DNA of 41,699 nt from an uncultured Xanthobacter sp. (GTDB lineage Bacteria; Pseudomonadota; Alphaproteobacteria; Rhizobiales; Xanthobacteraceae). The notes below the pieces were generated by a model, which was not told where the DNA came from, ran no database searches, and worked only from the letters and a program-made list of their open reading frames with translations. The translations under genes were made by a program, and so were the position numbers. The stretch covers positions 1 through 41,699 of the forward strand of contig CALMSN010000120.1 of the NCBI GenBank assembly GCA_937872325.1, written 5' to 3'. How positions within the stretch are numbered: position 1 is the stretch's first letter; each line of letters opens with the position of its first letter. Below, piece after piece: positions 8,088-14,764 of the stretch.

Positions 8088-8360
8088 ATGGAAAGCTATG
8101 CCTTCCTCAACCAGCCCAGCGTGGGCTTCTTCTCCATGCTCATCATCGGCCTCATTGCCGGCTGGGTTGCCGAGCGGGTGACGGACAGCAACCATGGGCT
8201 GCTCACCAACCTGGTGGTCGGCATCATCGGCGCCTTCGTCGGCGGCTGGCTGGCCGGGCTGCTGAACGTGCCGGTGTTCGGCTTCTTCCGCACGCTGATC
8301 GCCGCCATCGTCGGCGCCATCATACTGCTGTGGGGCTGGCGTGCCATCCGTTCGCGGTAA
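8088..8360 (+). CDS. GlsB/YeaQ/YmgE-family membrane protein (first copy)
   Basis: 90 residues with three predicted membrane helices separated by short Gly-rich turns. IIGLIAGWVAERV, LVVGIIGAFVGGWLAG and LIAAIVGAIILLWGWR match the transglycosylase-associated protein family. Members are small inner-membrane proteins often induced by stress, and their molecular role is not established. The start ATG at 8088 follows CGAGAGACC. The frame is open upstream but there encodes Arg-rich non-protein sequence. A paralogue follows 63 nt downstream. Confidence 0.88.
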   Translation: MESYAFLNQPSVGFFSMLIIGLIAGWVAERVTDSNHGLLTNLVVGIIGAFVGGWLAGLLNVPVFGFFRTLIAAIVGAIILLWGWRAIRSR

Positions 8361-8376
8361 GGTTGGGACATCGGCG

Positions 8377-8400
8377 CGGGCCGGCCTTCCGGCTGGCCCG
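8377..8400 (+). terminator. stem-loop between the two YmgE-like genes
   Basis: A 10-bp stem (CGGGCCGGCC with GGCTGGCCCG, one G-U pair) and a TTCC loop. It could separate or stabilise the two transcripts. No T-run follows. Confidence 0.4.
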
Positions 8401-8423
8401 GTAAGCTTGCAGGGGAAGAAGAC

Positions 8424-8678
8424 ATGAGCTTTCTCATTTCCATCGTCGTGGGCGTCATCGCCGGCTTCGTCGCCGAGAAGGTGATGCGCTCGAACGGCGG
8501 CATCTGGACCAATCTGTTCGTCGGGCTGCTTGGCGGTATCCTGGGCGGCGTGGTGGTGAACGCGATGGGGCTGACCGCCATCGGCGACGCCCTTCTGGAC
8601 CGGATCGTGGTCTCGGCCTGCGGGGCGATCCTGCTGCTCGCCATCTGGCGGGCGATCAAGGGCACCCGGCCGGCCTGA
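8424..8678 (+). CDS. GlsB/YeaQ/YmgE-family membrane protein (second copy)
   Basis: 84 residues, a diverged paralogue of the gene before it, with the same three-helix pattern: SFLISIVVGVIAGFVAEKV, NLFVGLLGGILGGVVVNAM and IVVSACGAILLLAIWRAI. The start ATG at 8424 follows an AGGGGAAGAAG ribosome binding site, stronger than that of the first copy. The tandem pair probably arose by local duplication. A very stable hairpin follows its stop codon. Confidence 0.88.
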   Translation: MSFLISIVVGVIAGFVAEKVMRSNGGIWTNLFVGLLGGILGGVVVNAMGLTAIGDALLDRIVVSACGAILLLAIWRAIKGTRPA

Positions 8679-8691
8679 GCATCGGGAATAC

Positions 8692-8729
8692 GCGGCCTGC
8701 CGGGCGGCCCCGCCGGCCCGGCAGGCCGC
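8692..8729 (+). terminator. very stable stem-loop before lipA
   Basis: Perfect 13-bp GC-rich arms (GCGGCCTGCCGGG and CCCGGCAGGCCGC) enclose a 12-nt loop that can itself pair (CGGC with GCCG). It begins 14 nt after the second YmgE-like stop. It is the strongest hairpin noticed in the window. It is probably a transcript end or RNA-stability element, although AAACCC rather than a T-run follows. Confidence 0.6.
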
Positions 8730-8792
8730 AAACCCTGCAGCGGCGCCGGCCCAGGCTGGCGCCCTCAATCTCTTTGGTGCACAAAAGATCCC

Positions 8793-9743
8793 ATGGTCAC
8801 GCTCATCGACACCACCAACCGCCCGCGGCACCCGGAGAAGGCCAAGCGCCCGGAGACCGAGGTGCTGCGCAAGCCGGACTGGATCCGGGTCAAGGCGCCG
8901 GGGTCGGCTGGCTGGTCGCAGACCGCCGGCATCGTGCGGGCCAACGGCCTGCACACGGTGTGCGAGGAGGCGGGCTGCCCCAATATCGGTGAGTGCTGGG
9001 AAAAGAAGCACGCCACCTTCATGATCATGGGCGACACCTGCACCCGGGCCTGCGCCTTCTGCAACGTGCGCACCGGGCTGCCCAACGCCCTCGATGCCGA
9101 GGAGCCCCGCAAGGTGGCGGAGTCCATCGCCGCTTTGGGCCTCGCCCATGCGGTGATCACCTCGGTAGACCGCGACGACCTGGCCGACGGCGGGGCGGAG
9201 CATTTCGCCCGCACTATCGCCGCCATCCGCGCCGCCAGCCCGAAGACCACCATCGAGATCCTCACCCCCGATTTCCTGCGCAAGGAGGGGGCGCTGGAGG
9301 TGGTGGTGGCGGCGAAGCCCGACGTCTTCAACCACAACCTGGAGACGGTGCCCTCCAAGTATCTCGCCATCCGCCCGGGCGCCCGCTACTTCCATTCCCT
9401 GCGCCTGCTGCAAAAGGTGAAGGAGCTGGACGGCTCCATCTTCACCAAGTCGGGCATCATGGTGGGGCTGGGCGAGGAGAGGCCGGAGGTTCTCCAGCTC
9501 ATGGACGACCTGCGCTCGGCCGATGTGGATTTCATCACCATCGGCCAGTACCTCCAGCCCACCCGGCGCCACGCCAAGGTGGAGCGCTTCGTGACGCCGG
9601 ATGAGTTCCGCGCCTACGAGACGGTGGCCTTCGCCAAGGGCTTCCTGATGGTCTCGGCCAGCCCGCTGACCCGCTCCTCGCACCATGCGGGGGACGATTT
9701 CAACCGCCTGCGCGAGGCCCGCGCCAGCCGGCTCGGTCGCTGA
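8793..9743 (+). CDS. lipA: lipoyl synthase
   Basis: 316 residues. This radical-SAM enzyme inserts two sulfurs into protein-bound octanoyl groups, making the lipoyl cofactors of PDH and other complexes. The auxiliary cluster cysteines C57, C62 and C68 lie in [13 protein letters not shown]. The radical-SAM triad CTRACAFC gives C83, C87 and C90. The C-terminal RSSHHA motif supplies the serine ligand of the auxiliary cluster. Placement after lpdA fits its role, because its products are the PdhB and PdhC lipoyl domains. The start ATG at 8793 lies after GATCCC with no strong ribosome binding site. It is 12 nt upstream of the START-domain gene. Confidence 0.97.
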   Translation: MVTLIDTTNRPRHPEKAKRPETEVLRKPDWIRVKAPGSAGWSQTAGIVRANGLHTVCEEAGCPNIGECWEKKHATFMIMGDTCTRACAFCNVRTGLPNALDAEEPRKVAESIAALGLAHAVITSVDRDDLADGGAEHFARTIAAIRAASPKTTIEILTPDFLRKEGALEVVVAAKPDVFNHNLETVPSKYLAIRPGARYFHSLRLLQKVKELDGSIFTKSGIMVGLGEERPEVLQLMDDLRSADVDFITIGQYLQPTRRHAKVERFVTPDEFRAYETVAFAKGFLMVSASPLTRSSHHAGDDFNRLREARASRLGR

Positions 9744-9755
9744 GGTGCATCGCGC

Positions 9756-10214
9756 GTGCCCAGCTTCTCCAATATCCGCAAGGTGCGTCATCCGGCCGCG
9801 CAGATGTTCGATCTGGTAGCCGACGTCGAGCGCTACCCGGAATTCGTGCCCCTCTGCCAGGCGTTGCGGATCAAGCGGCGGACCAATTCCGACGAGGGGC
9901 CGCAGGTTCTGGTCGCCGACATGACCGTCGCCTACAAGGTGATCCGCGAGACCTTCACCTCCCGCGTCACCCTCGACCGGCCGCGCCTCGCCATCCATGT
10001 GGAATATCTCGACGGCCCCTTCAGCCGCCTGGACAACCGCTGGGCCTTCAAGGCGCTGGGGGAGACGCAGAGCGAGGTCTCGTTCAACATTTCCTACGAG
10101 TTCCGCTCCCGCGCCCTCGGCATGCTGATGGGCGCGATGTTCGACGCCGCCTTCCACCGCTTCGCCGACGCCTTCGAGGCGCGGGCGGACGAGGTTTACG
10201 GCCGACCGGCCTGA
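9756..10214 (+). CDS. Coq10/RatA-family START-domain protein, ubiquinone-binding type
   Basis: 152 residues. The start is GTG at 9756, 12 nt after lipA. The family core is clear: a START/polyketide-cyclase fold beginning with SFSNIRKVRHPAAQMFDLVADVERYPEFVPLCQALRI-type sequence, with the diagnostic VERYPEFVP. Eukaryotic Coq10 and its bacterial relatives bind ubiquinone and support respiratory electron flow. E. coli RatA has been described as a ribosome-association toxin. In alphaproteobacteria the lipA-coq10 pairing is common and the quinone role seems more likely, but this is inference. A hairpin follows the stop. Confidence 0.88.
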   Translation: MPSFSNIRKVRHPAAQMFDLVADVERYPEFVPLCQALRIKRRTNSDEGPQVLVADMTVAYKVIRETFTSRVTLDRPRLAIHVEYLDGPFSRLDNRWAFKALGETQSEVSFNISYEFRSRALGMLMGAMFDAAFHRFADAFEARADEVYGRPA

Positions 10215-10242
10215 CCTTGCGTCAGCGCATGGATGGAGCGGT

Positions 10243-10260
10243 CGTTGCCAGCCGGCAACG
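10243..10260 (+). terminator. hairpin after the Coq10-like gene
   Basis: CGTTGCC and GGCAACG form a 7-bp stem with an AGCC loop, followed by CAATATTATTATAAATT. It is terminator-like, and the AT-rich tail may also carry a promoter. Confidence 0.5.
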
Positions 10261-10382
10261 CAATATTATTATAAATTCCCGCAGAAGATACTTCCAGATC
10301 TTCCACCAATACCAAAGTCGATGCCCCGCAAAAGGGGCAACTCTGTCCCTGCGTCATAAAAGGGATACACGACTCCGGCTAA

Positions 10383-10411
10383 GTCGGCAGAACCGCTGCT
10401 GACGGGTTTTT
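10383..10411 (+). terminator. terminator-like hairpin with T5 in the LpxH-like leader
   Basis: GTCGGCAG pairs with CTGCTGAC (8 bp, one G-U) around AACCG. GGG and five Ts follow. It lies about 120 nt upstream of the coding start, so it could attenuate transcription or end a small RNA. Confidence 0.45.
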
Positions 10412-10474
10412 GGAGCAGCTCCGGCAATAGCGCGCAGCGGTCGTGGGTCCGGAGTTGCGACGAAACAAAGGGAT

Positions 10475-10513
10475 AGAGCACTTCCGTAGGGATTGGGACA
10501 ACGGAAGCGCTCT
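10475..10513 (+). promoter_or_regulatory. long leader stem-loop just upstream of the LpxH-like start
   Basis: AGAGC-A-CTTCCGT pairs with ACGGAAG-C-GCTCT: 12 base pairs with one A/C mismatch and a 13-nt loop. It ends 20 nt before the ATG and directly precedes the GGAGGG ribosome binding site. This is a good position for controlling translation or mRNA stability. Confidence 0.45.
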
Positions 10514-10533
10514 GGTTCTGGAGGGTCGACGGC

Positions 10534-11343
10534 ATGAGCGAGAGCACCAAACCGCACCGTTACCGGGCTCTGTTCATCTCCGATGTGCACCTGGGCACCT
10601 GGGGTTGCCAGTCGGATCTGCTGCTGGACTTCCTCAAGCACAACGACGCCGATACCTTCTATCTGGTCGGCGACATGATCGACGGCTGGCGGCTCAAGTC
10701 CTCCTGGTACTGGCCCCAGGCCCACAATGACGTGGTTCAGAAGCTGCTGCGCAAGGGCCGCAAGGGCACGCGCATCGTCTACCTTCCCGGTAACCACGAC
10801 GAATTCCTGCGCGATTACTACGGCACCCATTTCGGCGGCATCGAGGTGGTGGAGACCGCGATCCACACCGCCGCCGACGGCAAGCGCTACCTGGTCATCC
10901 ACGGCGACGTGTTCGACGTGGTGGTGCGCCATGCCAAGTGGCTGGCCTTCCTGGGCGACGGCGCCTACACCACGGCGCTCACCCTCAACACCTACCTCAA
11001 CAAGGCCCGCCGCCGCCTCGGCCTCACCTACTGGTCGCTCAGCCAGTGGGCCAAGCTGAAGGTGAAGAACGCGGTCAACTATATCGGCAAGTTCGAGGAG
11101 GCGGTGGCCGACGAGGCCAAGCGCCACCAGGTGGACGGCGTCATCTGCGGCCATATTCACCACGCGGCCATTCACGATCAGTTCGGCGTGCGCTATGTCA
11201 ATTGTGGCGACTGGGTCGAAAGCTGCACCGCGATCGCCGAGCACGAGGATGGACGCTTGGAAATCATCTCCTGGACCCGCAAGCTCGAGCTGGCCTCGCC
11301 GGCCAGCGAAGACGTGATCGCGGAGGCGCGCGCGGCCGCCTGA
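10534..11343 (+). CDS. LpxH-like metallophosphoesterase
   Basis: 269 residues. It has all calcineurin-type metal motifs: SDVHLG (D17, H19), GDMIDGW (46-52), GNHDE (86-90), HGD (123-125) and CGHIHH. Database relatives are usually named UDP-2,3-diacylglucosamine diphosphatase. However, the established alphaproteobacterial enzyme for that lipid A step is LpxI. This LpxH-like subfamily, paired with a GT4 glycosyltransferase, may therefore act on another lipid or sugar phosphate. The start ATG at 10534 follows GGAGGG. The stop overlaps the next start (TGATG), so the two are translationally coupled. The call as a phosphoesterase is firm; the substrate is not. Confidence 0.88.
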   Translation: MSESTKPHRYRALFISDVHLGTWGCQSDLLLDFLKHNDADTFYLVGDMIDGWRLKSSWYWPQAHNDVVQKLLRKGRKGTRIVYLPGNHDEFLRDYYGTHFGGIEVVETAIHTAADGKRYLVIHGDVFDVVVRHAKWLAFLGDGAYTTALTLNTYLNKARRRLGLTYWSLSQWAKLKVKNAVNYIGKFEEAVADEAKRHQVDGVICGHIHHAAIHDQFGVRYVNCGDWVESCTAIAEHEDGRLEIISWTRKLELASPASEDVIAEARAAA

Positions 11344-12413
11344 TGCGCGTGCTCGTGGCGACGGATGCCTGGCATCCCCAGATCAATGGCGTCGTGCGCT
11401 CGCTGGAGCACACCGCGCGCGAGGCCGAGCTTTTGGGCGCGGAGATGATGTTCCTGAGCCCTCAGGAATTCCGCACCGTGCCGATGCCCACCTACAACGA
11501 GATCCGTCTCGCCCTTGCCACGCCGCGCATGATCATGCGCCGCATCGAGGCGCTGGCGCCGGACTTCGTGCACATCGCCACCGAAGGGCCGATCGGCATC
11601 CTGACCCGGCGGGCCTGCATCGCCTCGCGGCGCACCTTCACCACCTCGTACCACACCAAGTTTCCAGAATATCTCTCCGCCCGCGCCCCGGTGCCGGAGC
11701 GGCTGACCTATGCGTGGCTGCGCTCGTTCCATAATGCGGGCGGCGGCATCATGGTCTCCACCGCGACCCTGGAGCGGGACCTGGAGGCACGAGGCTTCAA
11801 GCGGCTCATGCGCTGGTCGCGCGGGGTCGATGCCGACCTGTTCCACCCGCGCCCCACCGCCAGCCTCAACCTGCCGCGGCCGGTCTTCCTCTATGTCGGC
11901 CGGGTGGCGGTGGAGAAGAACATCGAGGCCTTCCTCGAGCTCGATTTGCCGGGCTCCAAGGTGGTGGTGGGCAGCGGGCCGGCCCTCGCCAGCCTGAAGG
12001 AGCGCTTTCCCGCCGTGCACTTCCTCGGCTCGAAGGAGGGTGAGGACCTGGCGCAGGCCTATGCCGCCTGCGACGTCTTCTGCTTTCCCAGCCGCACCGA
12101 TACGTTCGGCATCGTGCTTCTGGAGGCGCTGGCCAGCGGGCTGCCGGTGGCGGCCTATCCGGTCACCGGTCCCACCGACGTGCTGGCCGACGCCACCGAG
12201 CCGGTGGGCGTGCTCGACGAGGACCTGCGCACCGCCTGCCTCAAGGCGCTGGAGCTGTCGCCCGCTGCGGCGCGCCGCTTCGCCCTGCGCTACACATGGC
12301 GGGAGAGCGCCCGGCAGTTCCTCGACAATGTGCTGATCGCCCATGACATCGGTCCGGTGGCCCGGCGGCGCTATCGCCTGATCCGGCGGCGTCCGGTAGC
12401 TTCGGCTCCATGA
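11343..12413 (+). CDS. GT4-family glycosyltransferase
   Basis: 356 residues with the GT-B fold. The N-terminal half opens with ATDAWHPQINGVVRSLE, the usual acceptor-side start. The C-terminal half carries FLYVGRVAVEKNIEAFL and the nucleotide-sugar motif CFPSRTDTFGIVLLEALASG, where Asp and Glu occupy the E-x7-E positions. Family members transfer hexoses from GDP- or UDP-sugars to lipids or polysaccharides, with no membrane helix. It resembles the mannosyl/glucosyltransferases annotated beside LpxH-like phosphatases in rhizobia. It overlaps the phosphoesterase stop by one base and the dehydratase start by four. Donor and acceptor are unknown, but the coupling suggests a glycolipid step. Confidence 0.87.
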   Translation: MRVLVATDAWHPQINGVVRSLEHTAREAELLGAEMMFLSPQEFRTVPMPTYNEIRLALATPRMIMRRIEALAPDFVHIATEGPIGILTRRACIASRRTFTTSYHTKFPEYLSARAPVPERLTYAWLRSFHNAGGGIMVSTATLERDLEARGFKRLMRWSRGVDADLFHPRPTASLNLPRPVFLYVGRVAVEKNIEAFLELDLPGSKVVVGSGPALASLKERFPAVHFLGSKEGEDLAQAYAACDVFCFPSRTDTFGIVLLEALASGLPVAAYPVTGPTDVLADATEPVGVLDEDLRTACLKALELSPAAARRFALRYTWRESARQFLDNVLIAHDIGPVARRRYRLIRRRPVASAP

Positions 12414-13417
12414 GCCTGCCGAACGATCCGATTCCCGCCGATCTCCCGCCCACCGTCGCCGACGTGGAGGCCGCCGCCAAACGCCTCGCCGGCGTGGCGG
12501 TGCGGACGCCTCTCCTCTTCTCGACGGTGCTCAGCGATACGCTGTCCCGGCCCGTCTACCTGAAGCCGGAGACGCTGCAGCGCACCGGCTCCTTCAAGTT
12601 CCGGGGCGCCTACAACCGCATGGTGCAGATCCCGCCGGAGCGTCGCGCGGCCGGGGTGGTGGCCTGCTCGTCCGGCAACCACGCCCAGGGCGTGGCGGCG
12701 GCGGCGCAGCTGCTCGGCATGCCGGCGGTGATCGTGATGCCGCACGACGCCCCCGCCTTGAAGCGTGCCCGCACCGAGGCGCTCGGCGCAAAGGTGGTGG
12801 GCTACGACCGGGTGCATGAGGATCGCGACGCCATCGCCCTGGCCCTGGCGGCCGAGCGGGGCGCCGTGGTGGTGCCGCCGTACGACGATCGCGAGGTGAT
12901 GGCAGGGCAGGGGACGGTGGGGCTGGAGATCGTTGCCGATCTTGCCGCGCTCGGCCTTGCCCCCGCGCTGGTGGCGACCAACGCCTCGGGCGGCGGCCTG
13001 GGCGCCGGCATCGCGCTAGCGGTGAAGGCTGGCCATCCGCAGGTGCGGATCGTGCTGTGCGAGCCGGAAGGCTTCGAAGACCATGCCCGCTCGTTCGCCG
13101 CGGGGGAGCGGCTGCGCAACGCGGCGGCGTCCGGCTCGTTCTGCGATGCGCTGCTCGCGCCGACGCCGGGGCGCCTGACCTTCGCGGTGACCCGGACCCT
13201 GGTTGGGGAAGCAGCCGCGGCGAACGACGCGTCGGTGGCGCGGGCGGTGGCCTATGCCTTCCGCGAGCTGAAGCTGGTGGTGGAGCCGGGTGGGGCGGTC
13301 GCCCTCGCCTGCCTGCTGGACGGAAGCCTGCCGGAGGTGGTGGGTCCCACCGTCATCGTGCTTTCGGGCGGGAACGTGGATCCTGAGACCTATATCCGCT
13401 GCCTGACTGCGGGATAG
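12410..13417 (+). CDS. PLP-dependent serine/threonine dehydratase
   Basis: 335 residues of the fold-type II PLP family. SFKFRGA carries the Schiff-base lysine K63, SSGNHAQG binds the substrate carboxylate, and NASGGGLGAG is the phosphate-binding glycine loop. There is no C-terminal ACT-like regulatory domain, so it resembles catabolic dehydratases or serine racemases rather than the isoleucine-feedback-regulated IlvA. It would convert L-threonine to 2-oxobutyrate or L-serine to pyruvate. The ATG at 12410 overlaps the glycosyltransferase stop as ATGA, which implies coupling although the biochemical link is unclear. Its stop codon falls inside the 11-bp repeat that bounds the downstream intergenic block. 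Confidence 0.9.
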   Translation: MSLPNDPIPADLPPTVADVEAAAKRLAGVAVRTPLLFSTVLSDTLSRPVYLKPETLQRTGSFKFRGAYNRMVQIPPERRAAGVVACSSGNHAQGVAAAAQLLGMPAVIVMPHDAPALKRARTEALGAKVVGYDRVHEDRDAIALALAAERGAVVVPPYDDREVMAGQGTVGLEIVADLAALGLAPALVATNASGGGLGAGIALAVKAGHPQVRIVLCEPEGFEDHARSFAAGERLRNAAASGSFCDALLAPTPGRLTFAVTRTLVGEAAAANDASVARAVAYAFRELKLVVEPGGAVALACLLDGSLPEVVGPTVIVLSGGNVDPETYIRCLTAG

Positions 13418-13656
13418 CGGGCCCGTCCAGATACTGGCTCGTTTGAAACAGATGCCGGCCAGACTCCCTCTCCCGCTCGCGGGGGAAGGTTGGGGAGGGG
13501 GCATGCGAAGTCGGGAGAGGCGTGCTGGAGAAGGCGGCAAAGCCGGTGCTCTCCACCCTTCGCGGCAAGGCGAACAGGTTTTCCTCTCCACCGCAAGCGG
13601 GAAACGGTAAACCGCGCCGTCCACCCTAAGCCGATTTCAGGCTGACCCGCTATCCC
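13411..13656. repeat. MITE-like or REP-like intergenic block with 11-bp terminal inverted repeats
   Basis: GGGATAGCGGG at 13411-13421 and its exact complement CCCGCTATCCC at 13646-13656 bound a 246-bp block between convergent genes. Inside are a CCCGC-TC-GCGGG hairpin with flanking CTCCC/GGGGAG (about 13462-13498) and other GC-rich hairpins. The interior resembles the CCCTCTCCCGCTCGCGGG-type repeats scattered in many proteobacterial genomes. The left end overlaps the dehydratase stop codon. No clear target-site duplication was seen. A related 9-mer, GGGATAGCG, occurs at 32719-32727. Confidence 0.45.
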
Positions 13657-13667
13657 CGGCTGGAGAC

Positions 13668-14546
13668 TCAGCGGCCGACGGCGCTCTTGTAGATGTAGCC
13701 GCGCTTGTCGCCGACCTCGATCTCGCACCAGGAGCTGCAGGAGACCAGGGTGACCTTGGTCCCGGCGGAGAGAACGGCCACCGTATCGGCGCCCCGGCGC
13801 GGGGCAGAGCGCATGTTGATGGCCCGAACCAGCCGGGTATCGCCCGCCTCACTGGGCGTGGCGCTGGGCGTGGCGCGCGCCGTCTCCGCCGGCCGGCGGG
13901 TGGGGAAGGGCAGGTCGCGGGCCGCGCCCGAAGGCTCGTTCGCATAGGCCATCGCGGGGCCCTTCGGCGCCGCGCCGGCATCGGGACCGTCGGCATCTGC
14001 AGCCAGAGTTCGCGGCGCTGCCGGCTCCAGGAAAGCCGGGCGGGCGAAGTCGGCGGCGGTGGGTCCGGCTTCAGCCGGACGGCGGGCGGTCGTGGTCGGA
14101 GCAGTCGTAGTCGGAACGGCCGTAACACTCCCGGCGGCCTGCACCGTGGCGCCCGGCTGGGCCGTGGCGGCAGGACGGGCCGGCTCGGCAGAGCGCGCGG
14201 GAGCGCCGAGAATGGTCGCCGCCTTGAGGGCCGGATCGCGCGGATCGATAGTGACCGGACCGCCGGCGCGAGGGCTCGCAACCGGCGCGCTCGCGACCGC
14301 GACAGGTTCCGCGCCGCTGGAGGTAAGCAGGTGAAGCGCCAGCACGCCGCCCGACCCGAGGATCAGCACGGCGGTGGAAATGGCGAGGAAGCGGCCGGTG
14401 GAGGCGCTGCGGACCGAGGTATTGCGTCGGTTGGGCAGTTCGATGCGAGGACGGATGCAGGCGCCGCCGGGGCGCCCATCGGAGAGGAAACCATCCAATG
14501 CGTGATCGGAGGTCGTGCGTCCGTATCCGTGTCGCAGTCCTGCCAT
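13668..14546 (-). CDS. membrane-anchored SH3-domain protein
   Basis: 292 residues from the ATG at 14546, preceded by GGGGGAAA. The open frame extends to 14669, but the extra 41 residues lack protein character. The N-terminus is cytoplasmic and basic, with one membrane helix at about residues 52-73 (FLAISTAVLILGSGGVLALHLL-type). A long Ala/Pro/Thr-rich periplasmic linker follows. The bacterial SH3 domain fills the last 60 residues (INMRSAPRRGADTVAVLSAG...GDKRGYIYKSAVGR). Such domains typically bind peptidoglycan or partner proteins. The low-complexity linker suggests it spans the periplasm. A 218-nt gap separates it from the next minus-strand gene, so it probably has its own promoter. Confidence 0.8.
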   Translation of the reverse strand: MAGLRHGYGRTTSDHALDGFLSDGRPGGACIRPRIELPNRRNTSVRSASTGRFLAISTAVLILGSGGVLALHLLTSSGAEPVAVASAPVASPRAGGPVTIDPRDPALKAATILGAPARSAEPARPAATAQPGATVQAAGSVTAVPTTTAPTTTARRPAEAGPTAADFARPAFLEPAAPRTLAADADGPDAGAAPKGPAMAYANEPSGAARDLPFPTRRPAETARATPSATPSEAGDTRLVRAINMRSAPRRGADTVAVLSAGTKVTLVSCSSWCEIEVGDKRGYIYKSAVGR

Positions 14547-14764
14547 GCTGATGTTTCCCCCGATCTTGAACTTCCGCGGCCGAAGCTGAGCTTCACGGCC
14601 GAACGGTCCATTCCAGATGAACCTTACGCCACCCCCAGACGAGCAGTGAATCCCCGCACGCAGGGGCACCGTGGCGGTGGAATGCGGCTAATCTTGGTCA
14701 TACTTGTGAATTAAGAGGCATTCCAGTGACTAAGGCGTGTTCAACGCGCCGGATAGACCATGTG

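Larger units (their letters stand above)
10215..10533. other. 319-nt structured intergenic region upstream of the LpxH-like gene
   Basis: No open frame here has protein character. The stretch starts with a 7-bp hairpin and an AT-rich patch (10261-10277). It then holds a GCCCC/GGGGC hairpin (10322-10339), a terminator-like hairpin with T5, and a long stem just before the start codon. A weak promoter candidate is TTGCCA at 10245 with TTATAA at 10269, 18 nt apart. This could be a regulated 5' leader or a small RNA gene. Confidence 0.45.

Noticed and set aside
11193..12344. 383-codon minus-strand frame opposite the GT4 gene
   Set aside because: Antisense shadow with no family motif; the GT4 frame has conserved nucleotide-sugar motifs and overlaps both neighbours properly.
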